Shown here: positions 8,446-16,350 of the stretch, one piece after another | Position numbering within the stretch: position 1 is the first letter of the stretch | Layout: every line of letters begins with the position of its first letter | Assembly: GCA_964493505.1 (NCBI GenBank) | Contig: CAZBNP010000004.1 | Span: 124,001-188,000, forward strand | From: Chryseosolibacter sp964493505 | GTDB taxonomy: Bacteria; Bacteroidota; Bacteroidia; Cytophagales; Cyclobacteriaceae | Reading direction: 5' to 3' | DNA: 64,000 bases | The notes under the pieces: model-generated | What the model saw: the letters and a program-made list of their open reading frames with translations, nothing else | The model's database searches: none | Told to the model about the DNA's origin: nothing | Program-made: the position numbers and the translations under genes

Positions 8446-8555
8446 ATTCGATATCATTGTGAAAATGCTTTACTATCAGTCGTATTATTGCGATCTTACT
8501 TTCAACCAAATCAACGCAAAGGAATTTGCTCCCTGACATGCTAAACAAATCGAGA

Positions 8556-9689
8556 ATGAAAGCCGCTGTATTGTCCTGTTTCTTTTTTATGCTAACCTCT
8601 GTTGTGATGGCGCAGAATTCAAAAGGTAAAGACTACTACCTCGTGGTTGGGACCTATGCCAACGAAGCGAAAACCAACGGAATACATGTATATACTTTTA
8701 ATACTGCAACCGGCGACTTTCAGGAGAAGTCGGTCGTGACGGGAATTACCAACCCCTCCTATCTCGCGATCAGTAAGGACCGGAAAAATCTCTACGCGAT
8801 AAGCGAAGCAGGGCCGGCCACAGGTCTGAACGCCTACGCTTTCGATGTTGCTACCGGGAAGCTCACGTTTCTGAACAGCGGAAGTTCGGGCGGAAACGGA
8901 CCTTGCTATGTCTCGGTGGATGATAAGAAGCAATGGGTGTTCACCGGAAATTACGGCGGTGGTAGTTTATCGGCTACGAAGCTGAATGCCGATGGATCGC
9001 TGAGCAAAAACACGCAGGTTATTCAACACGAAGGGAGCGGTGTAAACAAGGGCCGTCAGGAAAAGCCGCATGTTCACTCGGTGGTCCTTTCACCCGACAA
9101 CCGATTTCTGATGGTCCCCGATCTCGGCACAGACAAGGTGAATAGCTATGCTTTCCACGCGGGTAGCGTGAACCCTTTGCAGCCAGCGACACCACCGTTT
9201 GTCTCGGTGAATCCCGGCGGCGGTCCGCGTCACCTGGTATTTCACCCGAACGGGAAACACGCTTACCTGGTGCTTGAAATGGAGGGTGCGGTTGCCGCGT
9301 TCGACTACAACGCCGGCAAGCTTACACCAACCCAGACGATCACCATGCTCGCCGACGACTTTAACGGCAGGATAGGTGCCGCTGATATTCAGGTGTCGGC
9401 TGATGGAAAGTTTTTATACGCCTCAAACCGCGGCGATGCGAATGATATCTCTATCTATTCAATCGAAAGGAACGGGCGGTTGACATACGTGGGACGCCAG
9501 GGACTGGGCATTAGCAATCCCCGTAACTTCAGTATCGATCCGACAGGCAATTTTGTGCTCGTGGGAAATCAGAACGGAAATGATATTGCCATTTTTCGCC
9601 GTGATAGCAAGACAGGAATGCTCACACCGACGAAAAAACGTATCCTGGTTGACAAGCCCGTATGCCTGAAGTTCGTCGCTATGGACTGA
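8556..9689 (+). CDS. Lactonase family protein (YbhE/Pgl-type seven-bladed propeller), exported
   Basis: A 377-residue protein with a signal peptide (about residues 1-20, ending VVMAQ), then a lactonase beta-propeller: YLVVGTYANEAKTNGIHVY, NPSYLAISKDRKNLYA, HVHSVVLSPDNRFLMVPDLGTDKV, GGGPRHLVFHPNGKHAYLVLE and SADGKFLYASNRGDANDISIY are the repeated blade motifs seen in E. coli 6-phosphogluconolactonase and in carboxy-muconate cyclase relatives. Export makes a role on a periplasmic sugar or organic lactone more likely than one in the pentose-phosphate pathway. In-frame starts exist at 8526 (TTG) and 8538. It follows xseB by 110 bases and is probably a separate unit. Confidence 0.82.
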   Translation: MKAAVLSCFFFMLTSVVMAQNSKGKDYYLVVGTYANEAKTNGIHVYTFNTATGDFQEKSVVTGITNPSYLAISKDRKNLYAISEAGPATGLNAYAFDVATGKLTFLNSGSSGGNGPCYVSVDDKKQWVFTGNYGGGSLSATKLNADGSLSKNTQVIQHEGSGVNKGRQEKPHVHSVVLSPDNRFLMVPDLGTDKVNSYAFHAGSVNPLQPATPPFVSVNPGGGPRHLVFHPNGKHAYLVLEMEGAVAAFDYNAGKLTPTQTITMLADDFNGRIGAADIQVSADGKFLYASNRGDANDISIYSIERNGRLTYVGRQGLGISNPRNFSIDPTGNFVLVGNQNGNDIAIFRRDSKTGMLTPTKKRILVDKPVCLKFVAMD

Positions 9690-9724
9690 TCGTATTTTCG
9701 GGACTACGGGAATAACTGAGTGGA

Positions 9725-10474
9725 TCACCGGGTCACCTCAATCAGCCAGTCCCATGGATACGGATCCTTTAACCACTTCGGAGGTTCGGCGAATTCCGTG
9801 CTCCAATCATACTCGATACGATCGATATTGAGAATATTGAATCCCGCGTCTCTGAATAGTACTTCGAGTTCGGGGTGCGAATAGTGTTTGGTGACTACAC
9901 CATCAATCCGGATGAGGCCTTGGAAGAGATCGCGTTTGCTGCCACTAAAGTAACTGAATTCGCTGTCGGGGATGTCGGAAGGTGTGATACCTTCCATTCT
10001 GTTCCACTCGATAAGACGCCAGGCATAAAACAGGATGGAATCGAGCGATGGAACTACGAATACTGCGGCTGCATTTTTTCTAAGTGCATTGTGTGCGTTT
10101 TTGATGATGGCGATATTTTTATCGAGATCGGGTAGCAGCAACACGTTACAACAGAATCCGAAGTCTGCTTGCGGCAGGCCTGCTTCCGGATCGGTAAGGT
10201 CTACTTTCTGAAACTCGATGTTGTCGTATTGTTTATTTGCCGCGATGTCGAGGCATTTATCGGAAATGTCGACAGCATGCACTTTTCTAAATGCAGGGGA
10301 GAGGTAGGGAAATGCTTTGCCGATGCCGCACCCCAGGTCGATGGCCGTGTGCTCGCCGTTTGCGTATCTGGAGAAGTATGCCGGCAGCTTTTTCTTCTTG
10401 TCGCTCTTGAAGACGTCAAATATTTCCTGTTCGTAGCTGTGAGCAATACTATTCCAATGTTTCTCCTCGTTCAT
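9725..10474 (-). CDS. Class I SAM-dependent methyltransferase
   Basis: A 249-residue cytoplasmic protein. The SAM-binding motif I is AIDLGCGIGKAFPYL (about residues 43-57), the ribose-binding acidic end of strand 2 is VHAVDISDKCLD, and motif IV lies near DFGFCCNVLLLPD. The C-terminal 100 residues hold a less conserved substrate lid with an aromatic-rich end (KWLKDPYPWDWLIEV). The family covers small-molecule methylation and the substrate cannot be read from sequence. It is a single gene, convergent with the lactonase gene and divergent from the DUF1080 gene. Confidence 0.75.
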   Translation of the reverse strand: MNEEKHWNSIAHSYEQEIFDVFKSDKKKKLPAYFSRYANGEHTAIDLGCGIGKAFPYLSPAFRKVHAVDISDKCLDIAANKQYDNIEFQKVDLTDPEAGLPQADFGFCCNVLLLPDLDKNIAIIKNAHNALRKNAAAVFVVPSLDSILFYAWRLIEWNRMEGITPSDIPDSEFSYFSGSKRDLFQGLIRIDGVVTKHYSHPELEVLFRDAGFNILNIDRIEYDWSTEFAEPPKWLKDPYPWDWLIEVTR

Positions 10475-10545
10475 GGTACAACCGGTTATCCCTGCAAAAA
10501 AAGAATTTGAGCCTCAATTCCAAACCTAAGTCCGGGATACTGGCG

Positions 10546-10581
10546 TTTGTTAATGAAACTCGATATTTTTCACTAATTTCG
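10546..10581 (+). promoter_or_regulatory. Likely promoter of the DUF1080 gene
   Basis: TTTG at 10546-10549 and TAATTTCG at 10574-10581 (one mismatch to TAnnTTTG) are separated by 24 bases, just over the usual 17-23. They sit 19 bases before the chosen ATG at 10600. Confidence 0.4.
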
Positions 10582-10599
10582 AATCCGATTCAGACGAAT

Positions 10600-11379
10600 A
10601 TGAATAGAAACACAACCCTGTTCCCGAATGCATTTTCTTTTCTCGGTTGCATTGTAGCTTTGACGCTGGCAGTACTTCCTTCAGTTGCTCAAAAGAAAGG
10701 TGTGGGGGCGAAGCCACCCAAAGGGGCCGAAGTATTCTTTGACGGCAGCCGGAAGATGCTCGACGAAAAGTGGACTTACTGGGAGGGGCCCAGGTTCGCC
10801 GGAACACTGCCGATCAAGTGGCAGATAGTAGGCGACAATGTGCTGAATGCCAACGATCCGACGGCGGCGGGTGGGAAATACGGTGCCGCTGATATTGTCA
10901 CGAAGAAGGAATTTCGCGATTTCCGTGCACATGTGGAGTTCCTTATTCCAAACAGCGGCGGTAACAGCGGTGTGTATCTGCAGAACCGTTATGAGATCCA
11001 GATTCTCGATGGCGACACCACTGAACATGGTATGGGTGCGCTTATCAATGAAACGAAATCTCCGTACTACGCCTACAACGGTCTTGGGAGGTGGAATGCT
11101 TACGATGTGGTATTCAAGGCTGCCCGGTTTAGAGACGGTGTGCTTGTGGAAAAAGCGCGGGCTACGGTGTACTTCAACGGGAAGAAAGTGCATCGCGATC
11201 ACTCAATCAGCAAGGTATGGGGAGGGGCGAATTCAGGTATTGATGGAGGAAACGACGATGGCCGAGGAATTACCGACCGGCCTGGCGGACTCAAGTTGCA
11301 GGCTGAGGGGCACGATGTCTACTACCGCAATATCTGGATAAAGGAGCTGGATCTCGACAACAAGAGTACCGATTTCTGA
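10600..11379 (+). CDS. DUF1080 (3-keto-disaccharide hydrolase family) protein, exported
   Basis: A 259-residue protein with a signal peptide (residues 1-31, ending SVAQ) and one DUF1080 domain, a concanavalin-like jelly roll. FFDGSRKMLDEKWTYWEG, FRDFRAHVEFLIPNSGGNSGVYLQNRYEIQILD and WNAYDVVFKAARFRDG are the standard family motifs; NSGVYLQ..YEIQILD is the most conserved. Characterised members cleave glycosides whose sugar has been oxidised at C3, by an elimination-type mechanism. Here it precedes a Tat-exported Gfo/Idh/MocA oxidoreductase, which could supply the keto-sugar. The start at 10600 is chosen for the signal peptide; the frame is open to 10507 but passes through the promoter. Confidence 0.85.
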   Translation: MNRNTTLFPNAFSFLGCIVALTLAVLPSVAQKKGVGAKPPKGAEVFFDGSRKMLDEKWTYWEGPRFAGTLPIKWQIVGDNVLNANDPTAAGGKYGAADIVTKKEFRDFRAHVEFLIPNSGGNSGVYLQNRYEIQILDGDTTEHGMGALINETKSPYYAYNGLGRWNAYDVVFKAARFRDGVLVEKARATVYFNGKKVHRDHSISKVWGGANSGIDGGNDDGRGITDRPGGLKLQAEGHDVYYRNIWIKELDLDNKSTDF

Positions 11380-11539
11380 CCCGTCAATCGCTTCAATAGT
11401 CACCATTTAACGTCGATTTACCTTCTATCAGAATGCTTGTCCAACTTTAGGATATCTTGCATCGGTTGCGTAATATTCAGATCGAATAACCAAAAAGCAG
11501 TTGTTACTTAAGTTCAATCTACCTACAAAATAGTTCACG

Positions 11540-12910
11540 ATGACAAAAAGAAGAGACTTCATTAAGAAAAGTGTATTAGGAACTGCAGGCCTGGCTATGG
11601 GCGGCAGTCTCGGATTTAGTGCTAAATCTTATGCTTCAATTATTGGCTCCAACGAGCGTATCAACCTGGCCGTTATTGGGATCAGAGGTCAGGGTAAGAC
11701 ACATATCAACCGGTGGTGTGATTTGAAAGATAATCGCAATGTACAGCTGAGAACATTGTGTGACGTAGATGAGCAATATTTCGCACCGCTGAGCCAGCTG
11801 GTGTCAGACAAGACAGGCGACAAACCGAAGACGGAGTGGGATATGCGCAAGGTACTTGATGACAAGCGTATTGACGCAGTATCTTTTGCGACACCTAACC
11901 ACTGGCACGCGCTGGGAACTATCTGGGCGTGTCAGTCAGGCAAGCACGTGTATGTGGAAAAGCCTGCCAGCCACAATATCTTTGAAGGGCGCAAAATGAT
12001 CGAAGCCGCGCGCAAATATAATCTGCGTGTACAGGTCGGCTTCCAGAACCGATCAATCGCCAATGTAATGGCGGCGATGAAGTTTCTGCATGAAGGCGGT
12101 ATTGGCGACGTGTACATGGCCCGGGGACTTTGTATCAAGCCACGCGAGCCTTTTGGAAAGGTAGCGGATAGTACGCCGCCCGCAACCTTGCACTATGATC
12201 AGTGGATCGGACCAGCTGCCTATCAGCCTTACAACGAGAAGAAGACCCATTATAACTGGCACTGGTTCTGGAACACCGGAAACGGCGACACCGGAAACCA
12301 GGGTCCTCACCAGTTTGATATCGCGCGTTGGGGACTTAACAAGAACGAATACCCGACGTCAATCTTTTCGGCCGGAGGAATCTACTATTTCACCCCGGAT
12401 GAATGCGCGCAGGAAACACCAACGACGCAGATTTCGGTGCTCAAATTCAGCGACGGCAAGATCCTCGAGTTTGAGACAAGAGGAGGATACTCCAATGGAG
12501 AATCAAGTCTCGACACCCGGATTGGGAATATTTTCTTAGGGTCGGAAGGATACCTCGAACTCGACGGAGGAACATGGAAAGCTTTCCGCCAGAAAGAGAA
12601 GGAACCCTTCGCTGGTTCAGGACTAGGCGATGCTAAAGCCAGCAATGACCCGCTGGCCCCTCCCGGAGGAACGGAACACTACGCTAACTTCATCGACGCG
12701 ATTCGCTCAGGAAACAACAGCTCCCTGCATTGCGACATAGAAACAGGATTTGCGTCTTCGGCTTTGCCGCTGCTTGCAAATATTTCTTACCGGCTCAAGC
12801 GCGAACTGAAATTCAATGGAGCGAAGGAACAGTTCGAAAACGATGCTGAGGCTAACGCGATGCTGACGCGGGAATACCGTAAACCTTTTGTGGTCCCTAA
12901 TCAGGTATAG
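11540..12910 (+). CDS. Tat-exported Gfo/Idh/MocA family oxidoreductase
   Basis: A 456-residue protein with a twin-arginine signal (KRRDFIKKSVLGTAGLAMGG, residues 3-22), so it is folded with its cofactor before export. The Rossmann domain begins at NLAVIGIRGQG (about residues 42-52). CVYVEKP-type signature appears as KHVYVEKPASHN, followed by a large C-terminal domain with NWHWFWNTGNGDTGNQGPHQFDIARWG, where the His of GPHQFD is the usual catalytic position. This size and layout match the exported Bacteroidota branch often found beside DUF1080 proteins. Its likely role is periplasmic oxidation of a glycoside with a tightly bound nicotinamide cofactor, by analogy to glucose-fructose oxidoreductase; the substrate and position of oxidation are inference. 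Confidence 0.85.
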   Translation: MTKRRDFIKKSVLGTAGLAMGGSLGFSAKSYASIIGSNERINLAVIGIRGQGKTHINRWCDLKDNRNVQLRTLCDVDEQYFAPLSQLVSDKTGDKPKTEWDMRKVLDDKRIDAVSFATPNHWHALGTIWACQSGKHVYVEKPASHNIFEGRKMIEAARKYNLRVQVGFQNRSIANVMAAMKFLHEGGIGDVYMARGLCIKPREPFGKVADSTPPATLHYDQWIGPAAYQPYNEKKTHYNWHWFWNTGNGDTGNQGPHQFDIARWGLNKNEYPTSIFSAGGIYYFTPDECAQETPTTQISVLKFSDGKILEFETRGGYSNGESSLDTRIGNIFLGSEGYLELDGGTWKAFRQKEKEPFAGSGLGDAKASNDPLAPPGGTEHYANFIDAIRSGNNSSLHCDIETGFASSALPLLANISYRLKRELKFNGAKEQFENDAEANAMLTREYRKPFVVPNQV

Positions 12911-12970
12911 TCCTGCGCGACAGTTTTGGTGAGTTAAAACATACAATTCAGTATCGATTTTCTTAAAGTG

Positions 12971-14041
12971 ATGAAGAGAAATATTTTTGCAATATTGTCA
13001 ACTGCTACGGTCGCGATCGCGATCGTAGCAGTGATGGCGTTCACGCCGAAAGAGACACGGCAATCAAAGCGCTTCGCTATTGTGCAGAATGAAGCCAGGC
13101 AGCGCGTCGACATACTCGTCGACGGGAAGCCTTTTACGTCGTATATCTATCCGGATGACATCAAGAAGCCGTCGCTTTATCCGCTGCTCACATCCGATGG
13201 TGCCTTTGTTACCCGTGGATGGCCACTTGATCCACGCCCCGGTGAGCGTGTGGATCACCCTCACCACGTAGGGATGTGGTTGAACTACGGCGATGTCAAT
13301 GGATTGGACTTCTGGAACAATTCCACCGACATTCCCGCGGAGAAAAAGGATCGATACGGTACTGTCAAACACAGGTCTGTCAACAAGATGGAGGCAGACA
13401 ACAACAAAGCAGTTCTCGACGTCACTGCCGATTGGCAGACTCCCGATGGGGTCAACCTGTTGCGCGAGGACACCCGCTACATTTTCACGGGAACAGGCAG
13501 CCTGCGTACCATTGAACGAATCACTACACTGACTGCACTCCAGAAAGATGTTTCGTTCAAGGACAACAAGGAGGGCGTTCTGGGTATTCGCCTGGCGCGT
13601 GAACTTGAGCACCCTTCTACGAAGCCCGAAAAATTTACCGATGCCAGCGGGAAAGCAACTGACGTCCCCAGTCTCAACAATGAGGGAGTAACCGGACAAT
13701 ACAATAGTAGCGAAGGTAAAGTTGGTGACGACGTGTGGGGCACCCGGGCAAAATGGGTTAACCTGACCGGTGTCATCGATGAGAAACCTGTTTCACTTGT
13801 TGTTCTCGATCACCCGAAAAACGTTGGTTATCCAACCTACTGGCACGCACGCGGGTATGGTTTGTTCGCGGCAAACCCGCTCGGCCAAAAGGAGTTCAGC
13901 AAGGGTAAGGAAACGCTTAATTTCAGTTTGCCTGCCGGGAAGTCGGTCACTTTCCGCTACAAGGTCCTGATCAACTCCGGAAGTCACATGACTGCTGAGC
14001 AGGTTAATACCGAGTTTTCGAAGTTTTCGAAAACGAAATAA
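12971..14041 (+). CDS. DUF6807 (PmoA-like) family protein, exported
   Basis: A 356-residue protein with a signal peptide (about residues 1-24). The core resembles the methane-oxygenase PmoA-like annotation family: DGKPFTSYIYPDDIKKPSLYPLLTSDGAFVTRGWPLDPRPGERVDHPHHVGMW contains a conserved HPHH cluster, later NVGYPTYWHARGYGLFAANPLG. Despite the historical name there is no sign of a membrane oxygenase; these are soluble beta-rich proteins of unknown activity, commonly next to DUF1080 and Gfo/Idh/MocA genes. The histidine cluster suggests a metal or sugar site (inference). ATG at 12971 is preferred over GTG at 12968. A 32-bp palindrome lies inside the signal-peptide codons. Confidence 0.8.
   Translation: MKRNIFAILSTATVAIAIVAVMAFTPKETRQSKRFAIVQNEARQRVDILVDGKPFTSYIYPDDIKKPSLYPLLTSDGAFVTRGWPLDPRPGERVDHPHHVGMWLNYGDVNGLDFWNNSTDIPAEKKDRYGTVKHRSVNKMEADNNKAVLDVTADWQTPDGVNLLREDTRYIFTGTGSLRTIERITTLTALQKDVSFKDNKEGVLGIRLARELEHPSTKPEKFTDASGKATDVPSLNNEGVTGQYNSSEGKVGDDVWGTRAKWVNLTGVIDEKPVSLVVLDHPKNVGYPTYWHARGYGLFAANPLGQKEFSKGKETLNFSLPAGKSVTFRYKVLINSGSHMTAEQVNTEFSKFSKTK
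13001..13032. repeat. 32-bp near-perfect palindrome inside the signal-peptide coding region
   Basis: The left arm ACTGCTACGGTCGCGA (13001-13016) and right arm TCGCGATCGTAGCAGT (13017-13032) are reverse complements except for one base, which would still pair as G-U in RNA. It begins 30 bases after the start codon of the DUF6807 gene and encodes a hydrophobic V-A-I-A-I-V-A-V stretch. Confidence 0.85.
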
Positions 14042-14052
14042 CGGTATCGCTT

Positions 14053-15129
14053 ATGAAAAAAAACCGGACATCGCGGAGGCAGTTTCTCAGGGCGAGTGCT
14101 ACCGCCGGGGCGGTGTTGGCTGCAGGCACGAGCTCCGCGTTTCCACTCTTCAACATCATCCGTAAACCCGCAATGGCAGAAGAAATTATTGGTCACGGAA
14201 ATTTCCGGTATCGTGTTCACAAAGCCTGGGGCAATCTTGATCCCGCTACAACACCTGTCAATAATTGCCATGAGATGGTAATGGACCGAAAGGGAAGGCT
14301 TATCATGGTTACCGATGAAACGAAGAACAATATCATCATCTACGACCGATCGGGTAAGTTGATCAGTACATGGGGTCACGAGTTTCCCGCGGGCCACGGC
14401 CTGACGATTTTTGACGAAGGTGGTGAAGAAGTACTTTTTATCAGCGACAACGGAGGAAGGGTTGTCAAGACATCACTCGATGGGAGAATATTGTTGGAGC
14501 TCCCTCGTCCTGCGGAGTTGGGTATTTACGATGAAAAGATGAATTATAAGCCGACCGAGACCGCCATCGCTCCAAACGGCGACATCTATGTGGCGGATGG
14601 TTACGGCTCCCAGTACATTCTGCAATTTTCAGCGAAGGGAGAGTTTATCCGTAAGTTCGGCGGAGCGGGAGATGGCGACGAGAACTTTAGTACAGCGCAC
14701 GGCGTTTGTATCGACAGTCGCGACAAGAATAACATTACGCTGCTGTGCACATCGCGCGGACACAATTCGTTCAAGCGTTTCACACTGGACGGGAAGTATC
14801 TATCCACGATCTTTATGCCGGGCGCGTTCGTTTGTCGCCCGGTGATCGATGACGAGAACATCTACGCCGGTGTGTGCTGGTCGCGTTTACGTTATCTCAA
14901 CCAAACGCCGAATTCCGGCTTTGTTACCATTCTGGATAAGAACGATAAAGTTGTTTCAAACCCCGGAGGCACAAAGCCTGTCTATACGAAGGGTGAGTTG
15001 CAGTTGATGGTGCAGGAACAGGCGGTTTTTAACCACTGCCATGATGTTTGCATTGATGGTGATAAGAACATCTACGTGTGCCAATGGAATGCCAACAAGA
15101 CCTATCCCGTAAAGCTGGAGAGAGTTTGA
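14053..15129 (+). CDS. Tat-exported beta-propeller (NHL-type) protein
   Basis: A 358-residue protein with a twin-arginine signal (SRRQFLRASATAGAVLAAG, about residues 7-25). The remainder is a six-bladed propeller with NHL-like blades: NCHEMVMDRKGRLIMVTDETKNNIIIYDRSGKLISTWG, PTETAIAPNGDIYVADGYGSQYILQFSAKGEFIRKFGG, and FNHCHDVCIDGDKNIYVCQWN. The pattern resembles peptidyl-alpha-hydroxyglycine amidating lyase and lactonase-type propellers, so lyase or hydrolase activity is possible; no function is proven. It starts 11 bases after the DUF6807 gene and is surely cotranscribed. Export by Tat, shared with the oxidoreductase two genes earlier, suggests cofactor or metal loading in the cytoplasm. Confidence 0.75.
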   Translation: MKKNRTSRRQFLRASATAGAVLAAGTSSAFPLFNIIRKPAMAEEIIGHGNFRYRVHKAWGNLDPATTPVNNCHEMVMDRKGRLIMVTDETKNNIIIYDRSGKLISTWGHEFPAGHGLTIFDEGGEEVLFISDNGGRVVKTSLDGRILLELPRPAELGIYDEKMNYKPTETAIAPNGDIYVADGYGSQYILQFSAKGEFIRKFGGAGDGDENFSTAHGVCIDSRDKNNITLLCTSRGHNSFKRFTLDGKYLSTIFMPGAFVCRPVIDDENIYAGVCWSRLRYLNQTPNSGFVTILDKNDKVVSNPGGTKPVYTKGELQLMVQEQAVFNHCHDVCIDGDKNIYVCQWNANKTYPVKLERV

Positions 15130-15202
15130 TGTAATCAGACCCCGGCTACACGGTATGCGGCGCCAACATTGTTATTATTCTTTTTCTTTGTAATTCTCGA
15201 TT

Positions 15203-16288
15203 ATGTCTTCAGAAACCAATGACATCCGCGTACTGGTTGTAGGATGTGGTAACATGGGCCGATCGCACGCCCGTGCCTATCACGAACTCGATGGATTTCG
15301 GATATGTGGTATAGTGTCGCGCGGAAAGAGCAAGGAGGTGTTGAACGAACAGCTAGGAGGTGGATATCCTCTTTATGATAATTACGAGATAGCGCTGAAC
15401 GAGACGATGCCGGATGCGGTGGCGATCTCGACGTGGCCGGATACTCATGAGGAGATGGCGATTAAGGCTTTCGAGAGCGGGTGTCATGTGTTTATTGAAA
15501 AGCCCCTCGCCGATTCAGTAGCCGGGGCGGAGCGTGTTGTTGCCGCAGCCAACACGGCGGGCAGGAAGCTGGTTGTGGGATATATTCTTCGCCATCATCC
15601 TTCGTGGGAACGCTTCATAGAAGTTGCCCGTACGCTGGGCAAGCCACTGGTTATGCGGATGAACCTGAATCAGCAAAGCAGTGGAGCTATGTGGACACTT
15701 CACCGGAACCTGATGAAGAGCCTGAGCCCGATTGTCGATTGCGGTGTTCACTACATTGACGTAATGTGTCAGATGACGCGATCAAAGCCGGTGCAGGTAA
15801 GCGCTATCGGAGCGAAGCTTACCGACGAGATCCCGGCCGATAATTATAACTACGGCCAGTTGCAGATTCGTTTCGAAGACGGGTCTGTCGGCTGGTATGA
15901 AGCAGGGTGGGGGCCGATGATGAGCGAGACGGCATTCTTCGTGAAAGATGTTGTGGGGCCGAAAGGGTCGGTGTCTATCGTCGCAAAAGAAGCCGGTGCT
16001 GCCGGAAAGTCGGATTCCATTGAAGCTCACAGCCAAACCGAATCGCTGCGCGTCCACTACGCCGACCTCGATAAGGATGAGAAATTCGCCCGGGAAGATG
16101 AGTGGATCAATCTGGACGATGAGCCCAACCACCAGGAACTCTGTAACCGCGAGCAGAAATTCTTTTTAAAGGCTATCAGAGAAGATCGCGACCTCACCGA
16201 TCACATGGAAGATGCCGTCAATAGTCTGCGTATCGCGTTTGCGTGTGATCAGTCTGTGAAATCCGGGAAGATCGTAGCGCTCGACTAA
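15203..16288 (+). CDS. Gfo/Idh/MocA family oxidoreductase (cytoplasmic)
   Basis: A 361-residue NAD(P)-binding sugar oxidoreductase without a signal peptide. The Rossmann motif is VLVVGCGNMGRSHARAY (about residues 9-25), the signature lysine is in HVFIEKPLADS, and the C-terminal domain contains SPIVDCGVHYIDVMCQM, where the histidine of CGVHYID is the expected catalytic base. It is the last gene of the DUF1080-oxidoreductase-DUF6807-propeller run, 73 bases after the propeller gene. A cytoplasmic reductase would be needed to turn an imported keto-sugar back into a normal sugar; that role is inference from context. Confidence 0.85.
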   Translation: MSSETNDIRVLVVGCGNMGRSHARAYHELDGFRICGIVSRGKSKEVLNEQLGGGYPLYDNYEIALNETMPDAVAISTWPDTHEEMAIKAFESGCHVFIEKPLADSVAGAERVVAAANTAGRKLVVGYILRHHPSWERFIEVARTLGKPLVMRMNLNQQSSGAMWTLHRNLMKSLSPIVDCGVHYIDVMCQMTRSKPVQVSAIGAKLTDEIPADNYNYGQLQIRFEDGSVGWYEAGWGPMMSETAFFVKDVVGPKGSVSIVAKEAGAAGKSDSIEAHSQTESLRVHYADLDKDEKFAREDEWINLDDEPNHQELCNREQKFFLKAIREDRDLTDHMEDAVNSLRIAFACDQSVKSGKIVALD

Positions 16289-16350
16289 CGCCGGGCCGGG
16301 TCTGCCGTTGCGAACCGGGACGCGCGAATGTCATTAAGATGAAAAGGTAG

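Noticed and set aside
10681..11202. 173-codon minus-strand frame opposite the DUF1080 gene
   Set aside because: Antisense shadow of a well-recognised protein; no family match visible.
13009..13022. GCGATCGC motif within the palindrome read as a HIP1-type element
   Set aside because: HIP1 is a cyanobacterial repeat; a single site in a Bacteroidota coding region does not support it.
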